DNA of 64,000 nucleotides from DASSSQ01 sp963839285 (GTDB lineage: Bacteria > Actinomycetota > Thermoleophilia > Gaiellales > Gaiellaceae). The stretch is from assembly GCA_963839285.1 (NCBI GenBank), contig CAWIUN010000022.1, positions 1 to 64,000 on the forward strand. Direction: 5' to 3'. The translations under genes were made by a program, and so were the position numbers. Shown here one piece after another: positions 18,375-27,251 of the stretch (the first letter of the stretch is position 1; each line of letters starts with the position of its first letter). The notes under the pieces were generated by a model. It was not told the DNA's origin and did not search any database. It saw nothing but the letters and a program-made list of their open reading frames with translations.

Positions 18375-19689
18375 GTGCGGGTCGTCGTCCTCGGTGGCGG
18401 TTCCTCGGGCGAGGCGTTCGCCGCCTCGTTGCGCCGCCGCGACGAGGACGCGGAGATCACGCTCGTCGAGCGGGAGCTCGTCGGCGGCGAGTGCTCGTAC
18501 TTCGCCTGCATGCCGTCGAAGACGCTGCTGCGGCCGACCGAGCTCGTCCACGCGGCCTCGCTCGCGCCGGGCGTCGAGGGCGCGCGGCTGGATCCGGCGG
18601 GTGTCTTCGCCTGGCGCGACGCCGTCACCGGCCGCGGCGACGACTCGAGCCAGGCGGACTGGCTCGCGTCGATCGACGTCCGCCTCGTCCGCGGCGACGG
18701 GCGCGTCGCGCGGCCCGGGGTCGTCGAGGCGGCGGGCGAGGAGCTCCCCTACGACCGGCTCGTGCTCGCGACCGGCTCCGACCCGGCGATCCCACCCGTC
18801 GAGGGTCTCGAGGGCCTCGACGTCTGGACGAACCGGGAGGCGACCGCGGCGAGCGAGGTGCCGGCGAGCCTGCTCGTCCTCGGCGGCGGGCCCGTCGGCG
18901 CCGAGCTGGCGCAGTTCTTCGCCCGCATCGGCTCGCGCGTGACGGTGGTCGACCGCTCGGAGCGGCTGCTCTCGCGCGAGGATCCCGCGGCGGGCGACCG
19001 GATCGGCGAGGTCTTCGCGGACGAGGGGATCGAGGTGATCCTCGGCGCGGGCGTCGAGCGGGTCGAGGCCGGCTTCCGGGCCACGCTCGACGACGGCCGC
19101 ACGCTCGAGGCGGAGCGCCTGCTCGTCGCGACCGGCCGGCGCCCGCGCGTCGAAGGCCTCGGCCTCGAGCTGGTCGGCGTCGAGGCCGACGGCCGCGGCA
19201 TCCGCGTCGACGAGCGCCTGCGGGCGGCCGAGCACGTCTGGGCGATCGGCGACTGCACCGGGATCGCGATGTTCACCCACGTCGGCAAGTACCAGGGCCA
19301 CGTCGCCGCCGCGGGACGTGGCCGGCGAGGACGTGAAGGCCGACTACCGGGCGATCCCGCGGGCGATCTTCACCGATCCGCAGGTCGCCGCGGTCGGCAC
19401 GACCTCCGGCGAGGGCCTCGTCTCCGCGTCCTGGGACGTCGAGCGGGTCTCGCGCTCGTCGACCTACGAGCGGCCGAAGCGCCACGGCTTCGTCAAGCTC
19501 GTCGCCGACCCGAAGCGGCGCGTGCTCGTCGGCGCCGTCGCGGTCGGGCCGGAGTCGGGCGAGTGGCTGCAGCAGATCACCCTCGCGATCCGCGCGGAGG
19601 TGCCGATCGAGGTCCTCCGCGACACGATCCAGCCCTACCCGACGTTCTCCGAGGGGCTCTTCTTCGCGGCCCGCGACCTGCCGCTCTGA
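18375..19689 (+). CDS. Flavin disulfide oxidoreductase (lipoamide dehydrogenase-like), frameshifted
   Basis: This is a class I pyridine nucleotide-disulfide reductase of about 437 residues. The FAD-binding GGGSSG is at residues 7-12. The redox-active CxxxxC is GGECSYFACMPSK with Cys 40 and 45. The NAD(P)H-binding LVLGGGPVGAELAQFFARIG is central. The FAD-closing motif is HVWAIGDCTG, and the dimerisation domain has IPRAIFTDPQVAAVGTT. The usual C-terminal HAHPT is replaced by QPYPTFSE. GTG 18375 is chosen because the FAD motif starts immediately. An extra G near 19313 (GCGGGACG) breaks the frame. The substrate is unclear: lipoamide, mercury or a low-molecular-weight thiol. It overlaps the convergent ABC gene by 55 bases. 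Confidence 0.88.
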
Positions 19690-21233
19690 GGCCCGCCGAG
19701 CGCGAGCTCGCCGTCGGCCTGCTCGACCACGATCGGGTCGTGCGTGGCGCAGAGGATCGTCGCGCCCCAGTCGCGGGCGAGCCGGGCGAGGAGCACCGCG
19801 ACCGCGAGCGCGTTCGCCTGGTCGAGACGCGAGGTCGGCTCGTCGGCGAGCAGCACGGCCGGCCGGGCCGCGAGCGCCCGGGCGACCGCGACGCGGAGCC
19901 GCTCGCCGCCCGAGAGCCGCTCGACGCGCTGCTCCGTCCGCTCGCCGAGCCCGACCGCCTCGAGCGCCTCGAGCCCGCGCTCGGACGCCTCGGCCGGCGG
20001 GACGCCGCGCAGGGCCAGGGCCAGCTCGACGTTCTCGCGCGCCGAGAGGAACGGCGTCAGGCCCGGTTGCTGGCCGACGTAGCCGACGAGCCGGCGGCGC
20101 AGGTCGGCGCGCGCGCCCCGGTCGAGCGCGGCGACGTCGGTGCCGAGCAGCCGCACCTCGCCCGCGTCCGGCAGCTCGAGCCCGGCGAGGAGCTGGAGCA
20201 GGGTGGTCTTGCCGGAGCCGGAGGCGCCGGTGACGGCCACGAGGCGCCCGCGCGCGAAGGCGGCGTCGAGGCCGTCGAGGGCCACGGTCTCGCCGTAGCG
20301 CTTGACGACGCCGCGCAGCTCGACCGCGACACGGCCGCCGGCGGCGGCCGGCAGCTCGACCACGGCGGGCTCCTCGGCCGCGCCCGCGGAACCCGCGACC
20401 GGCGTGACGACGATCCGGCCGCCCTCGAGATGGGCGCGGGCCCGCTCGCCGATCCCGACCCGGCGCAGGAACTCCTCCGGGAGGCGCACCCAGCCGCCGC
20501 GCCCGACGACGAGCTCCCCCTCCCCCGCGTCGGCCGCCGACTCCTCGGCGACGCGGCCGTCCCGGACGCGCACGATCCGGTCGGCGATCCGCGTCGAGGT
20601 GGGATCGTGCGTGACGACGACGGCGGTGCAGCCCTCGGCGCGCGCGAGCTCGCCGATCAGGTCGTAGAGCCGGCCGGCGTTCGCCGCGTCGAGCTCGCCC
20701 GTCGGCTCGTCGGCGAGGAAGAGCCGCGGCCGGTGCGCGAGCGCGGCGCAGACGGCGACGCGCTGCTGCTCGCCGCCGGAGAGCTCGCCGGGCCGCCGGC
20801 CGCGCAGCGCCAGGAGCCCGACCCGGTCGAGCAGCTCGTCCGCGCGCCGGTGCCGCTCGGCCCGCGTCCAGCCGTCGAGCCCGAGCCGGAGGCCGACGAG
20901 CTCGCGCGCCGGCAGCTCGCCTGCGAGCGCGCGGGCGTAGTGCTGGTCGACGTAGCCGAGCGTCCGCGTGCGGTACTCCGCGAGCCGCCGCGGCGAGAGG
21001 GTCGCGAGCTGCTCGCCGAAGACGCGCACGGAGCCCGCCGAGGGCCGGTCGAAGCCGGCGAGGATCCGCAGCAGCGTCGTCTTGCCGGAGCCGCTCGGGC
21101 CGAGCACGACGACGACCTCGCCCTCGCGGATCGTCAGCGAGAGCCCCTGCAGCGCGGCCGCGTCGCCGTCCTCGCTCGTGTGGACGCGGAAGAGGTCGCG
21201 GACGACGACGGCAGGCTCGATCCGCCCGCTCAT
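19635..21233 (-). CDS. Tandem ABC ATPase (two nucleotide-binding domains)
   Basis: This is a 532-residue protein carrying two complete ABC domains of the FtsE/MacB/LolD type. Domain 1 has GPSGSGKT near residue 45, signature ELSGGEQQRVAVCAAL and LFLADEPTGELDA. Domain 2 has GASGSGKT near 340, signature RLSGGERLRVAVARAL and LLADEPTSRLDQ. A linker of about 90 residues (RGGWVRLPEEFLRRVGIGER) may be a small accessory domain. Fusion of both ATPases fits a partner permease that is itself a single large chain, encoded just upstream with an ATGA overlap. The last 18 codons are antisense to the reductase gene, so the real stop could differ if an indel lies here. Confidence 0.9.
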   Translation of the reverse strand: MSGRIEPAVVVRDLFRVHTSEDGDAAALQGLSLTIREGEVVVVLGPSGSGKTTLLRILAGFDRPSAGSVRVFGEQLATLSPRRLAEYRTRTLGYVDQHYARALAGELPARELVGLRLGLDGWTRAERHRRADELLDRVGLLALRGRRPGELSGGEQQRVAVCAALAHRPRLFLADEPTGELDAANAGRLYDLIGELARAEGCTAVVVTHDPTSTRIADRIVRVRDGRVAEESAADAGEGELVVGRGGWVRLPEEFLRRVGIGERARAHLEGGRIVVTPVAGSAGAAEEPAVVELPAAAGGRVAVELRGVVKRYGETVALDGLDAAFARGRLVAVTGASGSGKTTLLQLLAGLELPDAGEVRLLGTDVAALDRGARADLRRRLVGYVGQQPGLTPFLSARENVELALALRGVPPAEASERGLEALEAVGLGERTEQRVERLSGGERLRVAVARALAARPAVLLADEPTSRLDQANALAVAVLLARLARDWGATILCATHDPIVVEQADGELALGGPQSGRSRAAKKSPSENVG

Positions 21234-24200
21234 GCCCCCGCCTCGCGGAAGCGCCCGGCCGAGCGGGCGCGGAAGGCGACCCGGGTCGTGACCGCGACGG
21301 CGAGCGCCGCGAGCGCCGCGAAGGCCGCGGCACCGGCGGCGAGGAGCGGCACGTCGAGCGCGAGCCGGAGCGGCGGCCTGCCGTCGCCGACGTTCGCGGT
21401 CACGCGGACGAGCGCGAGCACGAGCGCCGAGAGGATCGCGCCGGTCGCGAGCCCGCCGAGGCCGCCGAGCACGGCGACGAGCAGCGTCCGCAGCCGCAGG
21501 TGGCGGCGGAGCAGTGCCGGCGACGCGCCCTGCGTCTCGAGGTCGACCAGCTCGCCGCCCTCGTCGCGGGTGTCCGCGAGCAGGCCGAGCAGGAGCCCGG
21601 CGACCGCGAGGGCGAGCGCGACGAGCGCCGTGCCGGCCAGCACGAGCAGCGCTCCGCGGGCGAGCGGATCGGCGCGGAGGTCGGCCTCGACCGCCGCGCG
21701 GGAGCGGACGTCGAGGACGTCGTAGGGCGGCCGCGCGAGCAGGCGTGCGGTCGCGGCCCGCTCGCCCGGCGCGGCCTCGAGCCAGGTCTCGGTCGGCTGC
21801 CCGAGCCCCGGGGAAAGCGCGTTCAGGGCAGTCGAGAGCGCGCCGCCGTCGACGACGACCACGTCCTCGGAGGTCGTGCCGGGCACGCGCCGGACGACCC
21901 CGGCGACGTGGAGGACGACGCGCTCGCCCGCGATCTCGAAGGGGAGCCTGCCGTCGGGGCCGGCCGCCGCGGCGAGCGCCGGCGTCACGAGCGCCTCGAG
22001 CGGGCGCCCGTCGGTCGGCTGGCGCAGGCGGATGCTCGTGTCGGTGTCGGTCGCGAGCGCGTAGGCGAAGCCGCCCTGCCGGCGCGGGCGGCGTTCCCGA
22101 CCGCGAGCCACGCCGCCGGGTCGAGCGCCAGCGGCCGCCCGTCCGCCGCGAGCCCGCGCAGCTCGAGCGTCCCGTTCGCGGTCGGCTGCAGGCCGGTGCC
22201 CGCGTTGGCCGTCTTGCGGCCGCTGTTGATCAGGCCGAGGTCGAGCCCGAGGAGCGAGCGTCGTCCCCTTCGGCAGCCGTGCGGTCAGGACGCTCGGAGC
22301 CGGCGTGCGGGCCGGCGCCGAGGCGGACGGTCGCGAAGTCCCCGCCGGCGAGCCGCACGCTCGCCCGGATCTCGACCTGCTCGCCCGTGCCCGCGAGCGA
22401 GACGGACAGCGTCCGCGCCCCCGGCGGCAGCGGCAGCGTCTCGAGCGCGGTCGGCCCGGCCGGCCGGATCGCGGCGGCGAGCGCGGGCAGCGGGCGGTCG
22501 GCGAAGTCGCCGCGCCAGCCGTCGATCCGCGGCAGCGCCGCGGCCGGGATCCCGAGCACGTCCGCGCCGTTCGAGGTCTCGAGCCGCGAGACGCCGCCGC
22601 TCAGGCGCAGGACCGGCACGGCGTGCCCGGGCGGGGTCGGCACGTGCGTGACCGGAACGAGCTGCGAGAGGTCCTCGGCGAGGACGAAGTCGGCCGGGAC
22701 GGCGAACGCGGCCTCGTCCCGCTGGCCCGCGGAGAGCGTCGAGCGGTAGGCCGCGGCGAAGAGCGCCAGCCCGAGGCTGACGACGAGGAAGGCGACGGCG
22801 ACCGCTGCCCGTCCCCGGTTTCGCGCCAGCGAGAGCGCGGCGAGGCGCAGCGACAGCGGCCCGCGGCGGCCGGCGCGCTCGAGGCCGCGGAGGAGCGGCG
22901 CGAGCAGCCGGGCGCAGGCGACGGCCGCGACGAAGGCGACGAGGCCGGGCAGGAGCAGCAGGAAGACGCCGGTGCCGCCGCCGGCGAGGCCCGACGGGTC
23001 GGCGCCGCCGCGGGCGAGCCCGATCGCGACCGCGAGCAGCGCCCCGAGCGCGGCCGCGTCGAGGGCGGTCAGGCGCGCGCCGCCGAGCCGGCCCGCCGGG
23101 AGCCCGCAGCGCGACGACGAGGAGCAGCGCCGCGGCCGTGGCCAGCCCCGCCGCGAGCGCGAGCCCGCCGGCCGAGGCGGCCGAGTGCGTCAGCGTCGCC
23201 CCCGCAGGTGCGCCCGCGATCCGGGCGACGATCGCGCCGAGCCCGATCCCCGCGCCCCAGCCGACGAGCGTGGCGGCGGCGGCGACCGCGCCGGACTCCG
23301 CCGCGGTGACGAGCACGAGCTGCCAGCGCCGCGCCCCGGCCCAGGCGAGCCGCCGGCGCGCGGCCTCCGCGTCGCGGCGCAGGCTGGAGGCGGCGAGGAG
23401 CACGAACGCGAGCAGGAGCACGGCGGTCTCGCCGCCGAGCAGGAGCAGCCGGCGTGCGCCGGTCTCCCCGCGGCTCGCCGCGGCCGCGAGCTGGTCGGTC
23501 GGGAGCGGTGACGTCGAACGCGTCGGCGCCGACCGCGCCGGTCCCGATCGTCGAGCGCAGCCGGTCGATCCCGGCGCGGAAGCGGTCGACCGACCACGGC
23601 CGGACGGCGTCGGCAGGCAGCGGCGCGAACCAGGCGTAGCTGCGGTACATGGTCGAGAGCTCGGGCGTCCGGGAGAGCCCGTCCACGCCCTCCGCGAGCA
23701 CGAGCGGCACCGGCGGCGGCGTGTGGTAGGCGATCGCGGCGGCCAGCACGGCCGTGTCCGCCGGCGGACGGCCGACGAAGTCGCGGAACGGCGCGTCGGC
23801 CCGGAGCGTCGCCGTCCCGACCTGCACGAGCCGCAGCGACGGCGTGCTCGGCAGCGGGCCGGTGCCGGCGAGCCGCAGCACCTCGCAGCGCGCCGGCGTG
23901 CAGGCGCGCGGCAGCCTCCCACCGAGCAGGTGCACCCAGCGACCGACGTGGTCGGCCGCCCGCAGGTCGACGAGGCGGCCGCCGATCGACGCCTCGCGGT
24001 AGAGCATCGCCGCGACGGGCTCGACACCGGTCGCCCGCGCGAGCTGCGGCCGGACCGCCGCATCCATCGACTCGAAGGCGTAGCCGCCGGTCGCGAGCGT
24101 CCCGAACCAGGTCGCCTGGACGGCGCGCTGCGGTGCGGGCAGCTCGGTCGCCGCGCGCCCGAGGCTGCGGTCGCGGATGACCATGCTGCCGGTGGAGACG

Positions 24201-24322
24201 AGCGCGAGCGCGGCCGCCCCCGCCGCGATCCCGGCCCCGACGAGGGCGACGCGGCCTCCACGCCGCCGCAGCCGCGCCGCGACGAGCGCAAGCGGGTAGC
24301 CGGCCCGGCGGAGCGCGGTCAC
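21230..24322 (-). CDS. Large FtsX-type ABC permease, multiply frameshifted
   Basis: This is a membrane protein of about 1030 residues, partner of the tandem ATPase. It starts at GTG 24322, overlapping the LysR stop, with RAGYPLALVAARLRRRGGRV and a first helix, then a large outer domain. Helical bundles follow (ETAVLLLAFVLLAASSLRRD; VTAAESGAVAAAATLVGWGA; RNRGRAAVAVAFLVVSLGLA), a second outer domain, and last helices ending RVAFRARSAGRFREAGA. RRRLAWAGARRWQLVLVTAA matches the FtsX loop. Breaks lie near 23500, 23090, 22245 and 22080. With so many lesions a pseudogene is possible, but each is one base and hydrophobic frames resume at once, so sequence error is more likely. Confidence 0.75.
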
Positions 24323-25275
24323 GCGGAGCGCACGAGGGCAGGCTCGCCGCGCGAGATCCCGGCGGCGACCTCCTGCGCGAGCTCGACGAAGTCCCTGACG
24401 GCGGGGGTGTGTGCGCGGTCGCGGTGCCAGGCGAGCGCGAGCGTCCGCGGCGGCACCGTGATCGAGCGCCCGAACTCGACGACCGCCGTGCGCGCGTCCG
24501 CCTCGTCGAGCGCCAGCCGCGGCACGATCGCCGAGCCGACCCCGGCGGCGACGAGCGCCTGCACGGTCGCGTTCACGTCCGAGCGGAAGACGACCTTCGG
24601 CTCGGCCCCGCGCGCCTCGAGCGTCGCCTCGACGCGGCGGAAGCCGCGGCACGACGAGTAGCCGATCAGCGACCGCTGCGCGACGTCCTCGGCCTCGGCC
24701 GGCCGCCGCTCCCGCGCGAGCGCGTCGTCGGCGCGCACGAGCAGGACGTACGGGTCCGTCATCAGCGGGAAGGCCTCGAACGGCCCCTCCGGCACGGGCA
24801 GCTCGACGAAGCCGAGCTCGAGCTCGCCGCGCTCGACGCCGTCGTAGAGCTCGAGGTCGGCGGCCGCCTCGTGCGGCAGCAGCTGCACGTCGGGCCAGCG
24901 CTCGGCGTAGCGCCGCATCAGCGGGGGCAGGATCCGGACGCCGATCGACTGCGTGATCCCGACCCGGAGCGTCGACGAGGCACCTTCGACGTACTCGCCC
25001 ATGTCGGCCTGCGCGGCCTGCAGGCGCGAGAGGATCGACTCGGCGTGCGCGAGCAGGAGCTCGCCCGCGTCGGTCAGCTGCACCCGGCTCGGCCCGCGCG
25101 AGCGCTCGACGAGCCGCGTTCCCACCGCCTTCTCGAGCGCCGCGATCTGCGAGCTGATCGCCGACGGGACGTAGCCGAGCTGCGCCGCGGCGCCGCGGAA
25201 CGACCGCTGGCGCGCGACCGCGACGAGCGCCGCCAGGTGTCGCAGCTCGATCCCCAGCCATTGTTCGCCGTTCAT
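24319..25275 (-). CDS. LysR-family transcriptional regulator
   Basis: This is a LysR-type regulator of 318 residues. The N-terminal winged helix (LRHLAALVAVARQRSFRGAA, then AISSQIAALEKAVGTRLVER) is followed by the substrate-binding fold (STLRVGITQSIGVRILPPLM; ELGFVELPVPEGPFEAFPLM; GVGSAIVPRLALDEADA). ATG 25275 is chosen because the helix-turn-helix begins right after and a TAGTAT -10 lies at 25287-25292. The frame is open upstream into the MerR gene only because of a probable indel there. It sits directly ahead of the FtsX permease and tandem ATPase with a GTGA overlap, so it is part of their operon or their regulator. Confidence 0.9.
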   Translation of the reverse strand: MNGEQWLGIELRHLAALVAVARQRSFRGAAAQLGYVPSAISSQIAALEKAVGTRLVERSRGPSRVQLTDAGELLLAHAESILSRLQAAQADMGEYVEGASSTLRVGITQSIGVRILPPLMRRYAERWPDVQLLPHEAAADLELYDGVERGELELGFVELPVPEGPFEAFPLMTDPYVLLVRADDALARERRPAEAEDVAQRSLIGYSSCRGFRRVEATLEARGAEPKVVFRSDVNATVQALVAAGVGSAIVPRLALDEADARTAVVEFGRSITVPPRTLALAWHRDRAHTPAVRDFVELAQEVAAGISRGEPALVRSA

Positions 25276-25322
25276 GAACGTCGCGGATACTACGTGCTCG
25301 CGGGATGGATTGCTCGGCGCGC

Positions 25323-26154
25323 TCACGCGGCGCTCCCGTGCGTCGCGAAGACCGGCCAGCCGACCTCGCGTGCGGAAGCGCGACTCGTCCGCCGTGTCGC
25401 GCGCGCTGACGAGGTAGGTCTCGCGGATCGGCCCCTCGACGCCGATCGCCCGCTCGGCGACGAAGGCCCCGAGCGCCGCGTAGGTCTGGTCGACGTCGGC
25501 GAACGAGCCCTCGTGGGTCGCGACGGCGAGCTCGGCACCGGGGACGACGAGCCGGCGCGCCCGCCCCGCGAGCGGCCGCTCGTCCGGGCTCACGGGCACG
25601 AACGCGACGGCCTCACCCTGCTCCCGCTCGAAGACCTCGCCCGAGAAGAGCGCGCCGGCAGGCCCGGCCGCGGCGAGGCCCAGGTCGCGGAAGAGCCCGT
25701 CCAGCTCGGCGAACGCCTCCCGCCACCAGGCCTTGAAGTCGGCGAGCCGCAGCGACTCGACGATCGCGAGCGCCGGCGTCGGCGGCACCGAGCGGTACGC
25801 CACCTCGACGGACGCCTCGGCGGGCTCGAGCAGCGCCCGCAGCGAGGCGACGGTCGCCTGCGTGCGCGCGAGCTCGGCCTCCATCCGCCCGAGGTGCGCG
25901 ACGACGATCGCGTTCCGGGCGGCGGGGTCGGGCGCCTCGAGCACCGCCCGCACCTGCTCGAGCGGCATCCCCAGGTCGCGGAAGCGGCGGATCACCTGCG
26001 CCGTTCGCACCTGCGAGACGTCGTAGAGCCGGTAGCCGCTCCCGGGATCGACCTCGGCCGGCTCGAGCAGCCCGGCCTCGTGGTAGTGCCGGAGCGCCTT
26101 GACGCTCAGGTAGGTCATCCGCGAGAAGTCGCCGATCGTCAGCAGCGTCCCCAC
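25323..26154 (-). CDS. MerR-family regulator with GyrI-like effector domain, frameshifted
   Basis: This is a BltR/BmrR-like multidrug sensor of about 276 residues. The N-terminal MerR helix-turn-helix (LTIGDFSRMTYLSVKALRHY) is followed by a coiled coil (AHLGRMEAELARTQATVASL). A GyrI-like drug-binding domain (VEVAYRSVPPTPALAIVESL) extends to the C-terminus. An extra base near 25375 shifts the frame; after correction the protein ends EVGWPVFATHGSAA, the usual end of this domain. GTG 26154 is preferred over GTG 26169 because it lies six bases after the -10 box of a classic MerR promoter. It probably activates its own promoter and perhaps the downstream LysR-ABC genes. Confidence 0.82.
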
Positions 26155-26160
26155 GCCGTC

Positions 26161-26191
26161 AGTCTCCACCCTCCCCCGAGGGGAGAGTCAA
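26161..26191 (-). promoter_or_regulatory. MerR-type promoter with 19-bp spacer
   Basis: On the minus strand TTGACT (26186-26191) and GAGACT (26161-26166) are separated by exactly 19 bases. The spacer contains the dyad CTCCCCTCGGGGGAG. A stretched 19-bp spacer with a central palindrome is the signature of MerR-activated promoters. The gene start GTG 26154 follows six bases after the -10. Confidence 0.7.
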
Positions 26192-26195
26192 GCCC

Positions 26196-26870
26196 TCAGA
26201 CCGCGAACAGGGTCAGCTCGGGCTCGCGCTCGCCGCGCAGGACGGCGAGGTCGACCTCGACGCAGCGGATGCCGCGCGACTCGGCGAGCGTCGCCGCCTG
26301 GGGCTTCACCGCCTGCGCCGCGAGCAGCCCGCGGCAGGCCGCCTTCGCCGGGTCGACGCGGATGAAGTCGAGGTAGCGCGTCAGCTGCTCGACCGCCTCG
26401 ATCGTGGCGATCCGCTTGATCTCGACGGCGACCCAGCCGCCGTCCTCGTCGCGGCACATCAGGTCGACCGGCCCGACCTCGGTCGGCCACTCGCGGCGGA
26501 TCAGGCGCAGCTCCTCGCCGAGCGCGGCCGGCGCGGCGGCGAGCGCCTCCTGCAAGTGCGCCTCGACCCCGTCCTTCTCGAGCCCCGCCGCCTCGCCCAT
26601 GTCGTGCTCGACGTCGCTCAGCACCTCGTGCAGGCGGATCTCGAGCCGGTCCTCGCTCCGTCCCTGCCGCTTGCGCACGACGATGGTGCCGCTCGCCTCC
26701 TCGATCGCCGTCGGCGGCGTCATCCAGTTGAGCGGCTTGTAGCCGCCCGCGTCGGCGTGGACGAGCACCGAGCCGTCCGCCTTCAGCATCAGCAGCCGCG
26801 TCGACTCGGGCAGGTAGGCGTTCAGGCGACCCGAGTAGGTGACCTCGCAGCGGGCGACGAGCAGGCGCAC
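26196..26870 (-). CDS. nucS: Endonuclease NucS (non-canonical mismatch repair)
   Basis: NucS cuts both strands at mismatches and replaces MutS/MutL in many actinobacteria and archaea. With GTG 26870 it has 224 residues, the normal family length; upstream in-frame codons are rejected. The N-terminal DNA-binding domain begins RLLVARCEVTYSGRLNAYLP. The PD-(D/E)xK-like nuclease core is VGPVDLMCRDEDGGWVAVEI followed by KRI, giving the Asp and E-x-K catalytic residues, and QLTRYLDFIRVDPAKA. The C-terminus PELTLFAV resembles the clamp-interacting tail of homologues. A -10 TACGGT at 26877-26882 makes it leaderless. Confidence 0.93.
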   Translation of the reverse strand: MRLLVARCEVTYSGRLNAYLPESTRLLMLKADGSVLVHADAGGYKPLNWMTPPTAIEEASGTIVVRKRQGRSEDRLEIRLHEVLSDVEHDMGEAAGLEKDGVEAHLQEALAAAPAALGEELRLIRREWPTEVGPVDLMCRDEDGGWVAVEIKRIATIEAVEQLTRYLDFIRVDPAKAACRGLLAAQAVKPQAATLAESRGIRCVEVDLAVLRGEREPELTLFAV

Positions 26871-26876
26871 CGGCGC

Positions 26877-26882
26877 ACCGTA
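26877..26882 (-). promoter_or_regulatory. -10 box of nucS (leaderless)
   Basis: TACGGT, then GCGCCG, then GTG on the minus strand: a six-base gap to the start codon and no ribosome site. Confidence 0.45.
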
Positions 26883-26883
26883 C

Positions 26884-26924
26884 CGTCCGTTCCGGACGTG
26901 CCCGGATCGTCCGCTCCGGACATG
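26884..26924. repeat. 24-base-spaced tandem copies of a 17-mer upstream of nucS
   Basis: CGTCCGTTCCGGACGTG (26884-26900) and CGTCCGCTCCGGACATG (26908-26924) differ at two positions. Each is centred on the palindrome TCCGGA. They sit just upstream of the nucS -10 box, so an operator pair is possible. Confidence 0.45.
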
Positions 26925-27008
26925 TCGGGTCGAGCGGGCCCCGCCTCGCCGCGCGTAACCGGAAGCGCTCCTCCGTCGTTTGCAGACCACGCAACGAAGG
27001 AGGAAGAC

Positions 27009-27200
27009 ATGGGTGTCGGAGTCAGCTTGATCCTGGTCGCGATCGGGGCGATCCTGCTCTGGGTCACGGCCTACAACGTGATCGGCGGGATCCTGCTCGC
27101 CGTCGGGATCGTCGGCATCGTGCTCTCGCTGGTCTTCTGGTCGACCTGGGGCGGCATCGGCGGCCGCAGGGAGACCGTCGTCGAGGAGCGGCGCTACTAG
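27009..27200 (+). CDS. DUF6458 small membrane protein
   Basis: This is a 63-residue protein with two hydrophobic helices (VSLILVAIGAILLWVTAYNV; IGGILLAVGIVGIVLSLVFW) and a charged C-terminal tail ending RRETVVEERRY. It matches the short actinobacterial DUF6458 family of unknown function. ATG 27009 follows a strong AAGGAGG ribosome site eight bases away. It is divergent from nucS and followed by a strong bidirectional hairpin. Confidence 0.82.
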   Translation: MGVGVSLILVAIGAILLWVTAYNVIGGILLAVGIVGIVLSLVFWSTWGGIGGRRETVVEERRY

Positions 27201-27212
27201 CCGCAGCGCTCC

Positions 27213-27238
27213 GGAGGGAGGGCAGCCGCCCTCCCTCC
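27213..27238. terminator. Bidirectional terminator hairpin
   Basis: GGAGGGAGGGC, a four-base loop AGCC, then GCCCTCCCTCC: an 11-bp perfect stem. It lies between two converging genes that end at 27200 and 27252. Confidence 0.7.
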
Positions 27239-27251
27239 CGCTTCCTCGAGG

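Noticed and set aside
24319..26169. A 616-residue in-frame MerR-LysR fusion protein
   Set aside because: The MerR part ends correctly (EVGWPVF) in another frame one base away, and the LysR part has its own promoter and ATG. The fusion is most likely created by one extra base near 25375.
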